This document shows, piece after piece, positions 16,780-25,287 of a stretch of 64,000 nucleotides of DNA. Under the pieces are notes generated by a model that ran no database searches, was not told the origin of the DNA, and saw only the letters and a list, made by a program, of their open reading frames with translations. How positions within the stretch are numbered: position 1 is the stretch's first letter; each line of letters begins with the position of its first letter. Source of the stretch: BOG-908 sp965199235 (GTDB lineage: Bacteria; Pseudomonadota; Alphaproteobacteria; Acetobacterales; Acetobacteraceae); NCBI GenBank assembly GCA_965199235.1, contig CBDAQU010000002.1:1-64000 (forward strand), given 5' to 3'. The position numbers and the translations under genes are program-made.

Positions 16780-17062
16780 AGCACTAAACCCATCGAAACC
16801 TGTGGCATGGCGTGCGACCGCCTGTGTCTTACAAGTCGCAGAAACGCCACAAACTGCGTCTTAATCCTCTGCACGCTGCTGCTGTGGCAACGCAATGCGA
16901 TACGAAACGCTTGGACGGGTGGCATCTTGTGCTCCTCGGCCCAATGTGCCGGCGGGGGCGCAACGTCCTTAGCGTGTTACAATACCTTGCGTCACGCCAA
17001 TCGTGAGCCCCTGGCCATCCGGCTGGACAGCAAACGATGTGGATCGTGCAGGAGAACGTGGA

Positions 17063-18205
17063 TTGTCGGTTCCGTTGAAACAGGTGCTGCGCGTCGGCGC
17101 CTACGTCGTCAAACAGCATCTGGCCGGTCGCAAACGCTACCCGCTCGTGTTGATGCTGGAGCCGCTATTTCGATGCAACCTGGCCTGCGGCGGTTGCGGC
17201 AAGATTGACTATCCGGCTCCCATCCTCAATCAGCGGCTGTCTGTGCAGGAGGCTTTGGACGCGGTCGATGAATGCGGCGCGCCGGTCGTCTCGATCGCCG
17301 GGGGGGAGCCGCTGCTGCACAAGGAGATGCCGGAAATCGTCGAGAAGATCCTCGGCCGCGGCAAGTTCATCTATTTGTGCACGAACGCGCTGCTGCTCGA
17401 GAAGAAGCTCGATCAATACAAGCCGCACCCGTCCTTCGCGTGGGACGTGCACCTCGATGGCGACCGCGACATGCACGACCGCGCCGTCAGCCAGGACGGC
17501 ACGTTCGACCGTGCCGTATCGGCCATAAAGGCAGCCAAGGCGAGAGGCTTTCGTGTCTCGATCAACTGCACCCTGTTCGACGGCGCGGACCCCGAGCGCG
17601 TGGCGAAGTTCTTCGACGACGTCACTGCGCTCGGCATAGACGGCATCATGACCTCGCCAGGCTACGCCTACGAGCGCGCGCCCGACCAGGCCCACTTCCT
17701 TGGCCGGCAAAAGACCAAGCAGCTGTTTCGCGACATCCTCCGCCGGGGCCACGGACGCGGCTGGAAGTTCGGCCAGAGCCCGCTGTTTATCGACTTCCTG
17801 GCCGGCAACCAGGAATACCGGTGCACGCCATGGGGCAACCCGACCCGTAACGTGTTTGGCTGGCAGCGCCCCTGCTACCTACTCGGCGAGGGCTATGCGA
17901 AGTCGTTCACAGAGCTGATGGAGACGACGGACTGGGAAAAATACGGCACCGGGAACTACGAAAAATGCGCCGATTGCATGGTGCATTCCGGCTACGAGGC
18001 CACTTCGGTGGTCGACTCCGTCAAGCACCCCTTGAAGATTGCCAAGGTCCTGTTTCGCGGCCCCAAGCTCGATGGGCCTATGGCGCCTGAGATCCCGTTG
18101 GAGGGTCAGCGTCCGGCTGAATACGTGTTCAGCCGCCACGTCGAGGATGCGATGCGCCGGAAGGCTCATGCCAAGCCGGGCGAGATGGCTGACGCGGCTG
18201 ATTAG
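17063..18205 (+). CDS. hpnH: Hopanoid radical SAM enzyme HpnH (adenosylhopane synthase)
   Basis: HpnH joins a 5'-deoxyadenosyl group to diploptene, the first step toward extended hopanoids. The 380-residue product has the radical SAM cluster motif CNLACGGC (C38, C42, C45) shortly after LMLEPLFR, the GGEPLLH SAM motif, and HpnH-specific sequence such as TSPGYAYERAPDQAHFLGR and NPTRNVFGWQRPCYLLGEGY. TTG 17063 is the likely start, with GGAG eight bases upstream, and gives the usual family length. No other hopanoid gene is in the window. Two hairpins follow its stop codon. Confidence 0.93.
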   Translation: MSVPLKQVLRVGAYVVKQHLAGRKRYPLVLMLEPLFRCNLACGGCGKIDYPAPILNQRLSVQEALDAVDECGAPVVSIAGGEPLLHKEMPEIVEKILGRGKFIYLCTNALLLEKKLDQYKPHPSFAWDVHLDGDRDMHDRAVSQDGTFDRAVSAIKAAKARGFRVSINCTLFDGADPERVAKFFDDVTALGIDGIMTSPGYAYERAPDQAHFLGRQKTKQLFRDILRRGHGRGWKFGQSPLFIDFLAGNQEYRCTPWGNPTRNVFGWQRPCYLLGEGYAKSFTELMETTDWEKYGTGNYEKCADCMVHSGYEATSVVDSVKHPLKIAKVLFRGPKLDGPMAPEIPLEGQRPAEYVFSRHVEDAMRRKAHAKPGEMADAAD

Positions 18206-18214
18206 GCAAGGCCA

Positions 18215-18253
18215 GGGGGTTTTACCCCCAGGCCCCGCACCAAGGGCGGGGCC
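18215..18253 (+). terminator. Double hairpin after hpnH
   Basis: GGGGG (18215-18219) can pair with CCCCC (18225-18229), and GGCCCCGC (18231-18238) pairs with GCGGGGCC (18246-18253). Neither is followed by a U tract. The second hairpin ends two bases before the proposed TTG start of the MFS gene, so it could also restrict access to that start. Confidence 0.45.
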
Positions 18254-18254
18254 G

Positions 18255-19520
18255 TTGGAGACCGTTCGTAAAGGCAGGCCGTCGCTGGCTTGGGTTGTGG
18301 CTACGGCATCCGTCGGGAACGCCCTCGAATGGTATGATTTTTCTGTCTTCGGCTATTTCGCATCGCAGATTGCTGCGGCGTTCTTCCCCACCGCCGGCAG
18401 CACACGGGGGCTGCTGCTGACGTTCGGCACCTACGGTGTGTCGTTCCTCGCTCGGCCGCTCGGCGCCGCCATTCTCGGCAGCTACGCAGACAGGCGCGGA
18501 AGACGAGCCTCGCTGACCGCCTCCATCGTGTTGATGACGTTCGGAACGGCCATGATGGCCGTCATGCCTGGTTACGCTACGATCGGGCGCCTTGCGCCGG
18601 CTGGCATTCTTGCCGCGCGGCTGATCCAGGGGTTTTCCGCGGGCGGCGAGTTCGGCGGAGCCACAGCGTTCATGATCGAGCATGCCGAGCGGCGCGCCGG
18701 CTTCTTCGGCAGCTTCCAGTTCACCAGCCAGGCGGCTTCGGCCATCCTCGGCTCCGGCGTCGGCTGGGGTCTGTCTGCCGTTCTGTCCGCCTCCACCCTG
18801 AGCGCCTGGGGCTTTCGGCTGCCATTCTTGTTCGGCCTGCTCATCGGGCCGGTCGGCTTCGTCGTTCGCCGCCACATAGACGAAACGCCGGCCTTCGCCG
18901 CTGCAGAACCCTCCGGATCACCAGTGAGGCAGGTATTTGCTGAGCATGGCGGGCGCGTGGTCTTGGCAGCCTGCGTCATCGCGGCAGGCACGGCTGGCAC
19001 CTACCTCAACATCTATCTTCCGACTTACGCCCATCGTCACCTTCACCTCGCCTTGTCGAGCAGCTTCGCCATCACTTTTCTCGCGTCCCTGGCGCCGCTG
19101 CTGGTCACGCCGGTGGTGGCGCATTGGTCGGACCGGGTTGGCCGTCTGCCGATCATGATCTGGATGGCAGCAATCCTGTGCGTCGGCGCCTATCCCGCCT
19201 TCCTCGCAGTGGCCGCCCACCCGACGCCCACGACGCTGGCCATCGTCCTGATCGGCATAAGCATCGCCAGGGCGGGCTACACCGCACCATCGGCCGCATT
19301 GCTGGCAGAGATGTTTCCCTTGAACGTGAGAGCCGCGGGCATGTCTTTGGGCTACACGCTCGGCGTGGTCGTCTTCGGCGGTTTTGCCCAGCTGCTGCTG
19401 GAATGGCTCATCAATGCGACCGGCAACCCGACCATTCCAGGACTGTACATGACAGCAACCGCTTTGGTGACCCTGGTTGCGCTGCTGATCATCGGCCGGA
19501 CTGTCCCGCTGGGTCTATGA
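18255..19520 (+). CDS. MFS transporter, metabolite:H+ symporter type
   Basis: A 12-helix major facilitator protein of 421 residues in the MHS branch (sugar-acid/dicarboxylate/proline-betaine symporters). Family signatures are NALEWYDFSVFGYFAS in helix 1, GSYADRRGRRASL in the helix 2-3 loop, and RLIQGFSAGGEFGGA in helix 4, with HWSDRVGRLPIM in the second half. The substrate cannot be told. There is no ATG; TTG 18255 follows the second hairpin after hpnH and gives a normal N-terminus, but a later GTG is possible. Frame is open further upstream inside hpnH, which I treat as chance. Confidence 0.82.
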   Translation: METVRKGRPSLAWVVATASVGNALEWYDFSVFGYFASQIAAAFFPTAGSTRGLLLTFGTYGVSFLARPLGAAILGSYADRRGRRASLTASIVLMTFGTAMMAVMPGYATIGRLAPAGILAARLIQGFSAGGEFGGATAFMIEHAERRAGFFGSFQFTSQAASAILGSGVGWGLSAVLSASTLSAWGFRLPFLFGLLIGPVGFVVRRHIDETPAFAAAEPSGSPVRQVFAEHGGRVVLAACVIAAGTAGTYLNIYLPTYAHRHLHLALSSSFAITFLASLAPLLVTPVVAHWSDRVGRLPIMIWMAAILCVGAYPAFLAVAAHPTPTTLAIVLIGISIARAGYTAPSAALLAEMFPLNVRAAGMSLGYTLGVVVFGGFAQLLLEWLINATGNPTIPGLYMTATALVTLVALLIIGRTVPLGL

Positions 19521-19533
19521 CAGCCGTCTTGCT

Positions 19534-19836
19534 CTATTGCTTGAGTGAGGCAGAGGCAGAGGCAGAGGCAGAGGCAGACCGATCTTGCAGCTTGTATTCC
19601 GCCTGCAATACGGCAAGCCGTGCCGCCGTCCCGCCAAGGCTATGCTGGTAGCTGCCCAGAGCGTGACCGAGGCCGGCGACGCCGATACCGAGTTCCGTCA
19701 TCGCGAACCGCCAGTCACTGAGCGCACGCTTCTGCTCGGTCAGCGCAGACTGCAGCCCCTCCAACGCACGACGCAGACGGTCCTGTTGCCGGCTTCCGGA
19801 CGAGCTTTGCGGAAATGGAATGATCGTAGCCTGCAT
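19534..19836 (-). CDS. Small helical protein of unknown function with Ser-Ala repeat tail
   Basis: A 100-residue protein of no recognised family. It starts MQATIIPFPQSSSGS, has a long helical section (RLRRALEGLQSALTEQKRAL) that may form a coiled coil, a Gly/Ala-rich hydrophobic centre and a C-terminal (Ser-Ala) repeat encoded by five copies of a six-base unit. GGAG immediately upstream of ATG 19836 is too close, but GGGGAT lies further up; another ATG at 19875 would add 13 residues. It is convergent with the MFS gene. Confidence that it is a real gene is moderate. Confidence 0.5.
   Translation of the reverse strand: MQATIIPFPQSSSGSRQQDRLRRALEGLQSALTEQKRALSDWRFAMTELGIGVAGLGHALGSYQHSLGGTAARLAVLQAEYKLQDRSASASASASASLKQ
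19547..19576 (+). repeat. Tandem hexanucleotide GAGGCA x5
   Basis: Five perfect consecutive copies of GAGGCA. On the minus strand they encode Ser-Ala repeats at the C-terminus of the small helical protein. Because the unit is six bases, gain or loss changes tail length without shifting the frame. Confidence 0.85.
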
Positions 19837-19902
19837 CTCCAGATCCCCAAACGTCGATAACAATCTATTAAACATAAAAGCTTCTTAGAATAAAGACAAA
19901 CT

Positions 19903-20394
19903 TTACAAAAGAACGTGTGCTCCGGCCAGCCTTAAAACCAGAACCGTGGTCAGCAATGCAATCACGACGACCGAGATGGCCCAGCGCATGGCCATGTAGC
20001 CGCCCGGCATGAGGTCACGCCTCTGCGCACCCGACTCGACCACCACCGTTCCGATGAAGCCGGCGATCAGGATCGCCAGGCTCAACACGGGACGGGCCAC
20101 GATGCTGCAAAAAATGGCGCTCCAACCCACGAGCGACGGCACCACGCCCAGGGTCAGCCGCGCACGTTCGGCACGCGCATCCTCCTCCTCGCTCAGCGTG
20201 AAGCCCCAGTGGACCCCACCCAGAAAGGCCAGGATGACCGCCCCGTAGCCGACAAGCGCCCGCGCAGCAGTCAAGGAAGAGTCCGGGCTTGCGCCGACCG
20301 CGCCTATGCCGAGGAGAGCAAACGGTATGATGCCCAAAATCCCGAGTGCTACCGCCAAAGGTGGCAGGGTGCGGAAAACATGCATTCCGGGCAT
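19903..20394 (-). CDS. DUF3429 inner-membrane protein
   Basis: A 163-residue integral membrane protein with about five helices and the DUF3429 pattern ARALVGYGAVILAFLGGVHWG followed by LGVVPSLVGWSA. The family has no established function. The start is the ATG at 20394, with GAGG about eight bases upstream; an ATG two codons earlier is too close to that site, and the longer frame up to 20484 would run through the ompA terminator. It is downstream of ompA on the same strand but separated by a strong terminator, so probably has its own promoter. Confidence 0.75.
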   Translation of the reverse strand: MPGMHVFRTLPPLAVALGILGIIPFALLGIGAVGASPDSSLTAARALVGYGAVILAFLGGVHWGFTLSEEEDARAERARLTLGVVPSLVGWSAIFCSIVARPVLSLAILIAGFIGTVVVESGAQRRDLMPGGYMAMRWAISVVVIALLTTVLVLRLAGAHVLL

Positions 20395-20436
20395 GGCCAT
20401 CACCTCACTCGAAAGATGGATTTTCTGAACCTGAAC

Positions 20437-20469
20437 AAAAAAGGGGAGAGCATCCGCTCTCCCCTTTTT
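20437..20469 (-). terminator. Rho-independent terminator of ompA
   Basis: On the minus strand GGGGAGAG (20464-20457) and CTCTCCCC (20450-20443) form a perfect 8-bp stem with a six-base loop, followed by six U residues. The A tract on the other side makes it potentially bidirectional. It lies about 22 bases after the ompA stop codon. Confidence 0.9.
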
Positions 20470-20490
20470 CGCGCCCGAAAGCAAATACCC

Positions 20491-21606
20491 CTACTTCAGG
20501 ATGATTTCCACTCGGCGGTTCTGCGGCTCGCGCACGCCAGGAGCGGTCGGCACGAGAGGGTTGCTCTCGCCGAAGCCGTGGATGCTGATCTCGCTCCTGT
20601 TCACACCGTCACGCACCAGTTCGGCTTCCACGCTCTGCGCGCGACGAACCGACAGGCGCTGGTTGTAGGCGGCCGTGCCCGAGAGGTCGGTGTAGCCGTT
20701 CACTTCGATGCGGGTGCTCTGCACATGCGTGCTGGCCTGGGCGGCCTGGGCCACGATCTGCCGTGCGCGCGCTGTCAGGTCGGCGCGGTCCCAGTCGAAG
20801 AACACGAGGTAGGTGCTCGTCGGGGCAACCGGCGGCGCAGCCTGGGCTGCCTGCGGCGGAGCAGGAGGCGGCGGCGGCGCAGGCTGGAACAGCGCATACC
20901 GCAGGCCCACGATGCCGGCGTAGTTGATCGTGTTGTCCGTGCGGAAGTTGATCCGCGTCGCCACGCCCGGTGCGAAGAACTGGCCGTGGTAGGTCTGGGC
21001 CTCAGGAATTGCAGACACACGGCCTTCTGCCGTCACAGCAAGGCCAGGAAACGCATCAATGTTGTACGCGACACCAAGGATGCCCTGGGCTGCGAAATTT
21101 CCCTGCGTGTTCGTCTCACGAATGAAAATCGGGTCCACGCCGGACGCCCCGACCGCGTGGCCGTTCTCGAACTTCACCTGATCGTAGCCGGCGCCGACAC
21201 CGATATAGGGAGCGACAGGAACGCCAAACGGCGCCAGGTCGAAGTCATACAGGACGTTGACGTAGCCTTCGTACTGTTCCTGGTGACCGCCAGCGTTCAG
21301 GCTGCTGAAACCGGTGAGTGTGTTACGGCGATAATCGCCCTGCAACTCGATCCGGACACCGTTGCCAAGACCATAGCCCACGGCGCCTGAGCCGATCACA
21401 TTGCCGTCGACGCGGATGTGGCCGTTATTGTTGACGCCGTAGCTGAATGCGCCGAGTGCGGGAACGTTCACATTCGTCAGGTTCTGGTCTTGGGTGTAGG
21501 TTCCACCAGCACCGAGGCTGATGTACGGTCCGGTAACCGGCTGGGCGATCGCTGCGGCAGGCACGGCTAACACGGTGGCTGTCAGAAGCGCATTCCTGAG
21601 CTTCAT
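20491..21606 (-). CDS. OmpA-family outer-membrane protein
   Basis: A 371-residue outer-membrane protein: signal peptide (residues 1-21, ending AIAQ), an eight-strand beta-barrel region (about 25-240, with GPYISLGAGG and VAPYIGVGAGYDQVKF), a Pro/Ala-rich linker (PAPPPPPAPPQAAQAAPP) and a C-terminal OmpA peptidoglycan-binding domain with RIEVNGYTDLSGTAAYNQRL and GFGESNPLVPT. AGGAGAG stands seven bases before ATG 21606. It is a single-gene transcript ended by a strong terminator. Such proteins anchor the outer membrane to the wall and are usually abundant. Confidence 0.93.
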   Translation of the reverse strand: MKLRNALLTATVLAVPAAAIAQPVTGPYISLGAGGTYTQDQNLTNVNVPALGAFSYGVNNNGHIRVDGNVIGSGAVGYGLGNGVRIELQGDYRRNTLTGFSSLNAGGHQEQYEGYVNVLYDFDLAPFGVPVAPYIGVGAGYDQVKFENGHAVGASGVDPIFIRETNTQGNFAAQGILGVAYNIDAFPGLAVTAEGRVSAIPEAQTYHGQFFAPGVATRINFRTDNTINYAGIVGLRYALFQPAPPPPPAPPQAAQAAPPVAPTSTYLVFFDWDRADLTARARQIVAQAAQASTHVQSTRIEVNGYTDLSGTAAYNQRLSVRRAQSVEAELVRDGVNRSEISIHGFGESNPLVPTAPGVREPQNRRVEIILK

Positions 21607-21916
21607 ACTAAACTCTCCTGTTCAAAGTCATCAGCCTGCGCGCAGCAAGATACCGTGCCTGGCTTCCGATCACGACAACGCCGCATCTATGACGATGGAT
21701 CGCAGGATGCGAGCCTACCTTGGTGGGGAAACAGCTCAGTGTGTCTGCAACACCACACATCCTCGGGCTGCCCGAGCCCGGCCGTTTCGGACAACAGAAC
21801 CGTAAGTTGCATTACTCCCAGAGACGGCGGTGGTACATGCCCGTCCACATGGCAGTTTCTTGCGCCTGCTTGTCTGCCATCAACGGATTGAGATCGTATC
21901 GGGGTCCTCGAACATC
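21607..21916. other. Divergent intergenic region (ompA / dehydrogenase)
   Basis: About 310 bases between the divergent ompA and 2-hydroxyacid dehydrogenase genes. It must contain both promoters, but I could not pick out a confident -35/-10 pair. Short open frames here have no protein character. No tRNA, riboswitch or repeat copy was recognised. Confidence 0.4.
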
Positions 21917-22876
21917 GTGAAGCGCAACTCTCTGGCCGTGATGCTTCGAACTCTGCCGGCCTCTCTCGCAAGAAGGGCGTCTGCTGCCTTCGATTTGCGC
22001 ATGCCTGGCGAGCAGCCAGTGCGGGCCTGGCTGCGGAACACGAGCGAAGGTGCAGATGCCATCCTGTGCGTGCCCGGCCTGCGGCTAGACGCCGAGCTGA
22101 TCGCCTCGCTGTCGCAATCCGTGCGCGTCATCGGCACGTTCAGCGTTGGTGTCGACCATATCGACCTGGGCGCCGCAAAAGCGCGCAGCATCGCCGTCGT
22201 CAACACGCCGGGCGTGCTGTCGCAATCGACAGCCGAGTTCACCATGCTGCTTCTGCTCGCCGCTGCCCGCCGCTCCGGAGAAGCCGAACGCCTGGTTCGG
22301 GCCGGCCGGTGGCAGGGAGCATCGCCTGCAGAGTTTCTCGGCATGGACGTGTCCGGCAAGCGGCTCGGCATTTTCGGAATGGGACGGATCGGCCAGGCCC
22401 TGGCGCGCATCGCGCGCGGAGGCTTCGGCATGGAGGTCCACTACCACAACCGGTCGCGTCTGCCGCCAGCGCTGGAGGACGGCGCGGTCTTCCACGCCGG
22501 CGAGGACTCGTTCCTCGCGGCCAGCCAGGCGCTATGCCTGCTCGCGCCAGGCGGTCCTTCGACTGAAGGATGGCTGAACGCGGACCGGCTTCGCAAGCTG
22601 CCGGCTGGCGCCGTGGTGGTGAACTCTGCCCGCGGCGTGCTGGTGGACGACGAGGCGCTGGCCGAAGCGCTCCGGTCCGGCAGCATCGCCGCGGCGGCGC
22701 TGGACGTCTTCCGGCGCGAGCCGGAGGTTCCACACGCCTATCTGGGCCTGGAGACCGTCGTTCTCACACCACACATCGCGACCGCGACGGTCGAGACGCG
22801 CGACGCGATGGGCCGGCTGGTGATCGAGGGCATCCAAACCTGTCTGGCTGGTGGAACACCGGCCAACCTGGTGTGA
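21917..22876 (+). CDS. D-2-hydroxyacid dehydrogenase (glyoxylate/hydroxypyruvate reductase type)
   Basis: NAD(P)-dependent reductase of 2-keto acids. The 319-residue product has the NAD-binding glycine motif GIFGMGRIGQALARIARG, the substrate-binding VGVDHIDL and NTPGVL segments, and the catalytic residues in VVNSARGVLVDDEAL (Arg), DVFRREPEV (Glu) and VLTPHIATAT (His). This matches the GyaR/GhrB-like group rather than phosphoglycerate dehydrogenase, as no ACT domain is present. GTG 21917 gives a normal N-terminus; the ribosome site is weak and ATG 21941 is an alternative. The exact substrate is not determined. It converges with pqqE, ending 16 bases from it. Confidence 0.87.
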   Translation: MKRNSLAVMLRTLPASLARRASAAFDLRMPGEQPVRAWLRNTSEGADAILCVPGLRLDAELIASLSQSVRVIGTFSVGVDHIDLGAAKARSIAVVNTPGVLSQSTAEFTMLLLLAAARRSGEAERLVRAGRWQGASPAEFLGMDVSGKRLGIFGMGRIGQALARIARGGFGMEVHYHNRSRLPPALEDGAVFHAGEDSFLAASQALCLLAPGGPSTEGWLNADRLRKLPAGAVVVNSARGVLVDDEALAEALRSGSIAAAALDVFRREPEVPHAYLGLETVVLTPHIATATVETRDAMGRLVIEGIQTCLAGGTPANLV

Positions 22877-22892
22877 TCCGCAGGTCCAGCAG

Positions 22893-24011
22893 CTATTCGC
22901 CGGCCAGTTCCGAAACCGTGACGTTCTGCTTGGCCATCCGGCGAAACTGAAACGGCGGCCGGCCCAGCTCGCTTTCGGACACCGCTTCCTGCATGACAGC
23001 GTGATGCGGGGACAGCTCGCAGGCAGGGTCTGTCGCTTGCGCGTCGCCCAGCAGCGCGAATGCCTGGCACCGGCAGCCGCCCCAATCGACCTCACGCCGG
23101 TCGCATGACCGGCACGGTTCCGGCATCCAGCCGGTGCCGCGGAAGCGGAGGAAAGCGTCGGAGTGGTTCCAGATGTCGAACAGCGAGGTGTCACGCACCG
23201 AGGGGAAGGTGAACCCTGGAAGCGTCTCAGCGGCGTGGCATGGCATGGCGCACCCGCTCGGGGATATGTTGATGAAACGCTGCGCCCAGCCGCCCATGCA
23301 CGCCTTCGGCCGCGCCGCGTGGTAGTCCGGCACCACGTAGTCGATCACCATGCGGCCTTTCAGCCTCGCCCTTGCCGCCTCCACCTCCGTCGTGGCCGCG
23401 TCCAGTTGGGCGCGGGACGGCAGCAGGGCAGCCCGGTTCACCAGCCCCCAGCCGTAATACTGGACGTGGGCGATCTCCGTGCGGTCGGCTTGCAGCGTCT
23501 CCGCCATCGCGATCATCTGGGGTATGCGGGCCGCGTTGCCCCGATGCACGACGAAGTTCAACGTCAATGGCAGGCCGGACGTGCGAATGCGGGAAGCGGC
23601 CGCCTGCTTCTTGGCGAACGCCCCAGGACTTGCGCCGAGCCGGTCGTTGGCAGCCGGATCGACGTCCTGAAAACTCAGCTGGATGTGATCGACGCCGGCG
23701 CCGATCAGCCCCGCCATCATCCGGTCATCCAAGGTCACGCCGGAGGTGATGACGTTGCTGTAGAGACCAAGCCCGGTCGAGCGCGCGAGCAAGGTGACCA
23801 GATCACGCCGGGCCAGCGGCTCGCCGCCGGTGAAATGCACCTGCAACACGCCGATCTGGGCCGCCTGCTCCAGCACGCTCAGCCATCCTGCCGTGTCCAG
23901 TTCGGCGGCTGCGCGTTCCAGATCCAGCGGGTTGGAGCAGTAGGGGCAGGAGAGAGGGCAGCGATGGGTCAGCTCCGCGATCAGCCCCAGCGGCGGTGGC
24001 GCAAGACTCAT
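22893..24011 (-). CDS. pqqE: PqqA peptide cyclase PqqE (radical SAM/SPASM)
   Basis: PqqE forms the C-C bond between the Glu and Tyr side chains of PqqA, the first committed step in PQQ biosynthesis. The 372-residue protein has the radical SAM motif CPLSCPYC (C18, C22, C25), HFTGGEPLARRD, and the C-terminal SPASM cysteines in CMGGWAQRFINISPSG, PEPCRSCDRREVDWGGCRC and ACELSPHH. Its ATG overlaps the pqqD stop codon by four bases (ATGA), so the two are coupled. It is the last gene of pqqA-C-D-E. Confidence 0.97.
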   Translation of the reverse strand: MSLAPPPLGLIAELTHRCPLSCPYCSNPLDLERAAAELDTAGWLSVLEQAAQIGVLQVHFTGGEPLARRDLVTLLARSTGLGLYSNVITSGVTLDDRMMAGLIGAGVDHIQLSFQDVDPAANDRLGASPGAFAKKQAAASRIRTSGLPLTLNFVVHRGNAARIPQMIAMAETLQADRTEIAHVQYYGWGLVNRAALLPSRAQLDAATTEVEAARARLKGRMVIDYVVPDYHAARPKACMGGWAQRFINISPSGCAMPCHAAETLPGFTFPSVRDTSLFDIWNHSDAFLRFRGTGWMPEPCRSCDRREVDWGGCRCQAFALLGDAQATDPACELSPHHAVMQEAVSESELGRPPFQFRRMAKQNVTVSELAGE

Positions 24012-24265
24012 AGCCGTATGGCTCCCCGTGCCGAGAGGTCCGCCAGCATGGCGGTCACGTCGGAGCGTATCGCTTCAGGCGGCGCGTCGTAGCGACCTGC
24101 CAGGTCGTCCACGATGCCCTCCACCGTCCGCACGCCGTCCACCAGCTTGAGGATTTCCACCGCATGCTCGTCCGGCAGGAAGAGCCGCTCAGGCCCCAGC
24201 AGGACCCAGGCGTCGCGCACCGAGTCGAAGCGAAACCGGTGGCCCGTGCCGAACCGCGGGGTCAT
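24008..24265 (-). CDS. pqqD: PQQ peptide chaperone PqqD
   Basis: PqqD is the RiPP recognition protein that binds PqqA and presents it to PqqE. The 85-residue product has the family elements FRFDSVRDAWVLLGPERLF and LVDGVRTVEGIVDDLAGRYD. Its ATG (24265) shares one base with the pqqC stop codon, and its stop overlaps the pqqE start, a tight coupling. Frame continues upstream inside pqqC, but the ATG at 24265 gives the usual PqqD length. Confidence 0.95.
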   Translation of the reverse strand: MTPRFGTGHRFRFDSVRDAWVLLGPERLFLPDEHAVEILKLVDGVRTVEGIVDDLAGRYDAPPEAIRSDVTAMLADLSARGAIRL

Positions 24266-25002
24266 CAGCTCTGCGGCACGAAGGCGCCAGGCGGCGGCGA
24301 GGCTGGACTGACATAGGCGTGGTGCAACGCATCGAGCTGCGCCCAGAGCACGTCGCACTTGAACCGCAGCGCATCGAGCACCGCCCGCTGCTCGCCGGGC
24401 GTGCGGGCATGTTGCTGCACGTAGCCCAGGGCGAAGTCGGAGTCCTGCGGCGCCTGCGTCAGACGAGGCGTGAAATAGGCGAGCGTGTCCTCGTTGATCC
24501 AATCGTAATGGGCCAGCATGCCGGACACCCGCTCGGCGATGATTTTCGGCGAGAACAACTCCGTCAGCGAGGATGCTACGGCTTCCAGCACGCTGCGCTC
24601 GCGCACGAACGCCACATAGGCGTCGACGGCGAACCGGGTGGCGGGCAGGATGCCCGCGCCGGACAGGACATAGTCACGATCCAGGCCGACTCCTTCGGCC
24701 AGCCTGAGCCAGCGGGCCACGCCGCCGGTGCCCGGGGCATCACCGTCGTGATCGACGAGACGGCGGCGCCATTCCCGCCTCAGATCGGCCGATGGAAACC
24801 GCGCCAGAAGCGTCGCGTCCTTCACCGGAATGCTGCTCTGATAGCAGAAACGGTTGAGGGCCCAGGCCTGCACCTGGCCGCGGCTCAGCTTGCCGTCGTG
24901 CAGCAGCCGGTGGAACGGATGCAGTATGTGGTAACGCTCTGCCCCGATGGCTCGGAGCGCGTCTGCCAAACCTTCCGGCGACAGGACAGGTTGGTCGAGC
25001 AT
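24265..25002 (-). CDS. pqqC: Pyrroloquinoline-quinone synthase PqqC
   Basis: PqqC catalyses the final eight-electron oxidation and ring closure that yields PQQ without a metal or cofactor. The 245-residue product is full length and has family segments YHILHPFHRLLHDGKLSRGQ, NRFCYQSSIPVKDA and ELFSPKIIAERVSGMLAHYD. It begins 43 bases after pqqA, with a perfect hairpin in the gap and no room for pqqB. It is coupled to pqqD by a one-base overlap. Confidence 0.97.
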   Translation of the reverse strand: MLDQPVLSPEGLADALRAIGAERYHILHPFHRLLHDGKLSRGQVQAWALNRFCYQSSIPVKDATLLARFPSADLRREWRRRLVDHDGDAPGTGGVARWLRLAEGVGLDRDYVLSGAGILPATRFAVDAYVAFVRERSVLEAVASSLTELFSPKIIAERVSGMLAHYDWINEDTLAYFTPRLTQAPQDSDFALGYVQQHARTPGEQRAVLDALRFKCDVLWAQLDALHHAYVSPASPPPGAFVPQS

Positions 25003-25012
25003 TCTGGAGAAT

Positions 25013-25036
25013 AGGCCAGGGACTGAACCCTGGCCT
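25013..25036 (-). promoter_or_regulatory. Intercistronic hairpin between pqqA and pqqC
   Basis: AGGCCAGGG and CCCTGGCCT form a perfect 9-bp stem with a six-base loop in the 43-base gap between pqqA and pqqC. No U tract follows on the transcript, so it is more likely a processing or stabilising element, or partial terminator, than a full terminator. Confidence 0.6.
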
Positions 25037-25045
25037 CTCTCAACT

Positions 25046-25129
25046 CTACTTCTTGGCTTCGGCGCAGGCGTAGCTGTTGATCTCGGCGCCCAGCGCGACT
25101 TCGACGATCTTCGGTGCTTTCCAGCTCAT
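25046..25129 (-). CDS. pqqA: PQQ precursor peptide PqqA
   Basis: PqqA is the ribosomally made peptide whose Glu and Tyr become PQQ. The 27-residue peptide starts MSWKAPKIVEVALGAEINSY; E16 and Y20, with three residues between, are the two cross-linked positions and the spacing is as in known PqqA. GGAG stands about eight bases before ATG 25129. It heads the pqqACDE operon and follows, after 158 bases, a four-gene oxygenase unit on the same strand. Confidence 0.95.
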   Translation of the reverse strand: MSWKAPKIVEVALGAEINSYACAEAKK

Positions 25130-25287
25130 CGCAGCATCTCCTCGGTTATTACACCCTAAGTCCTATAATCTGCTCGGGTTTGCAGACCAAGCCTACTCCG
25201 CCGCTTTTCTTCGGCCGGGGCAACCGGGATGTTGGTAGTCCCTCTGCGCTTCGCCAGGCCCATCGTGGGAAGGCCGGCCTGCCCGCG

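Noticed and set aside
16780..17062. Possible regulatory RNA between tlyA and hpnH
   Set aside because: The 280 bases show no convincing long stem, terminator or conserved riboswitch core.
20209..21390. Plus-strand 393-codon open frame opposite ompA
   Set aside because: Passes through the ompA terminator and is antisense to the strongly supported OmpA domain.
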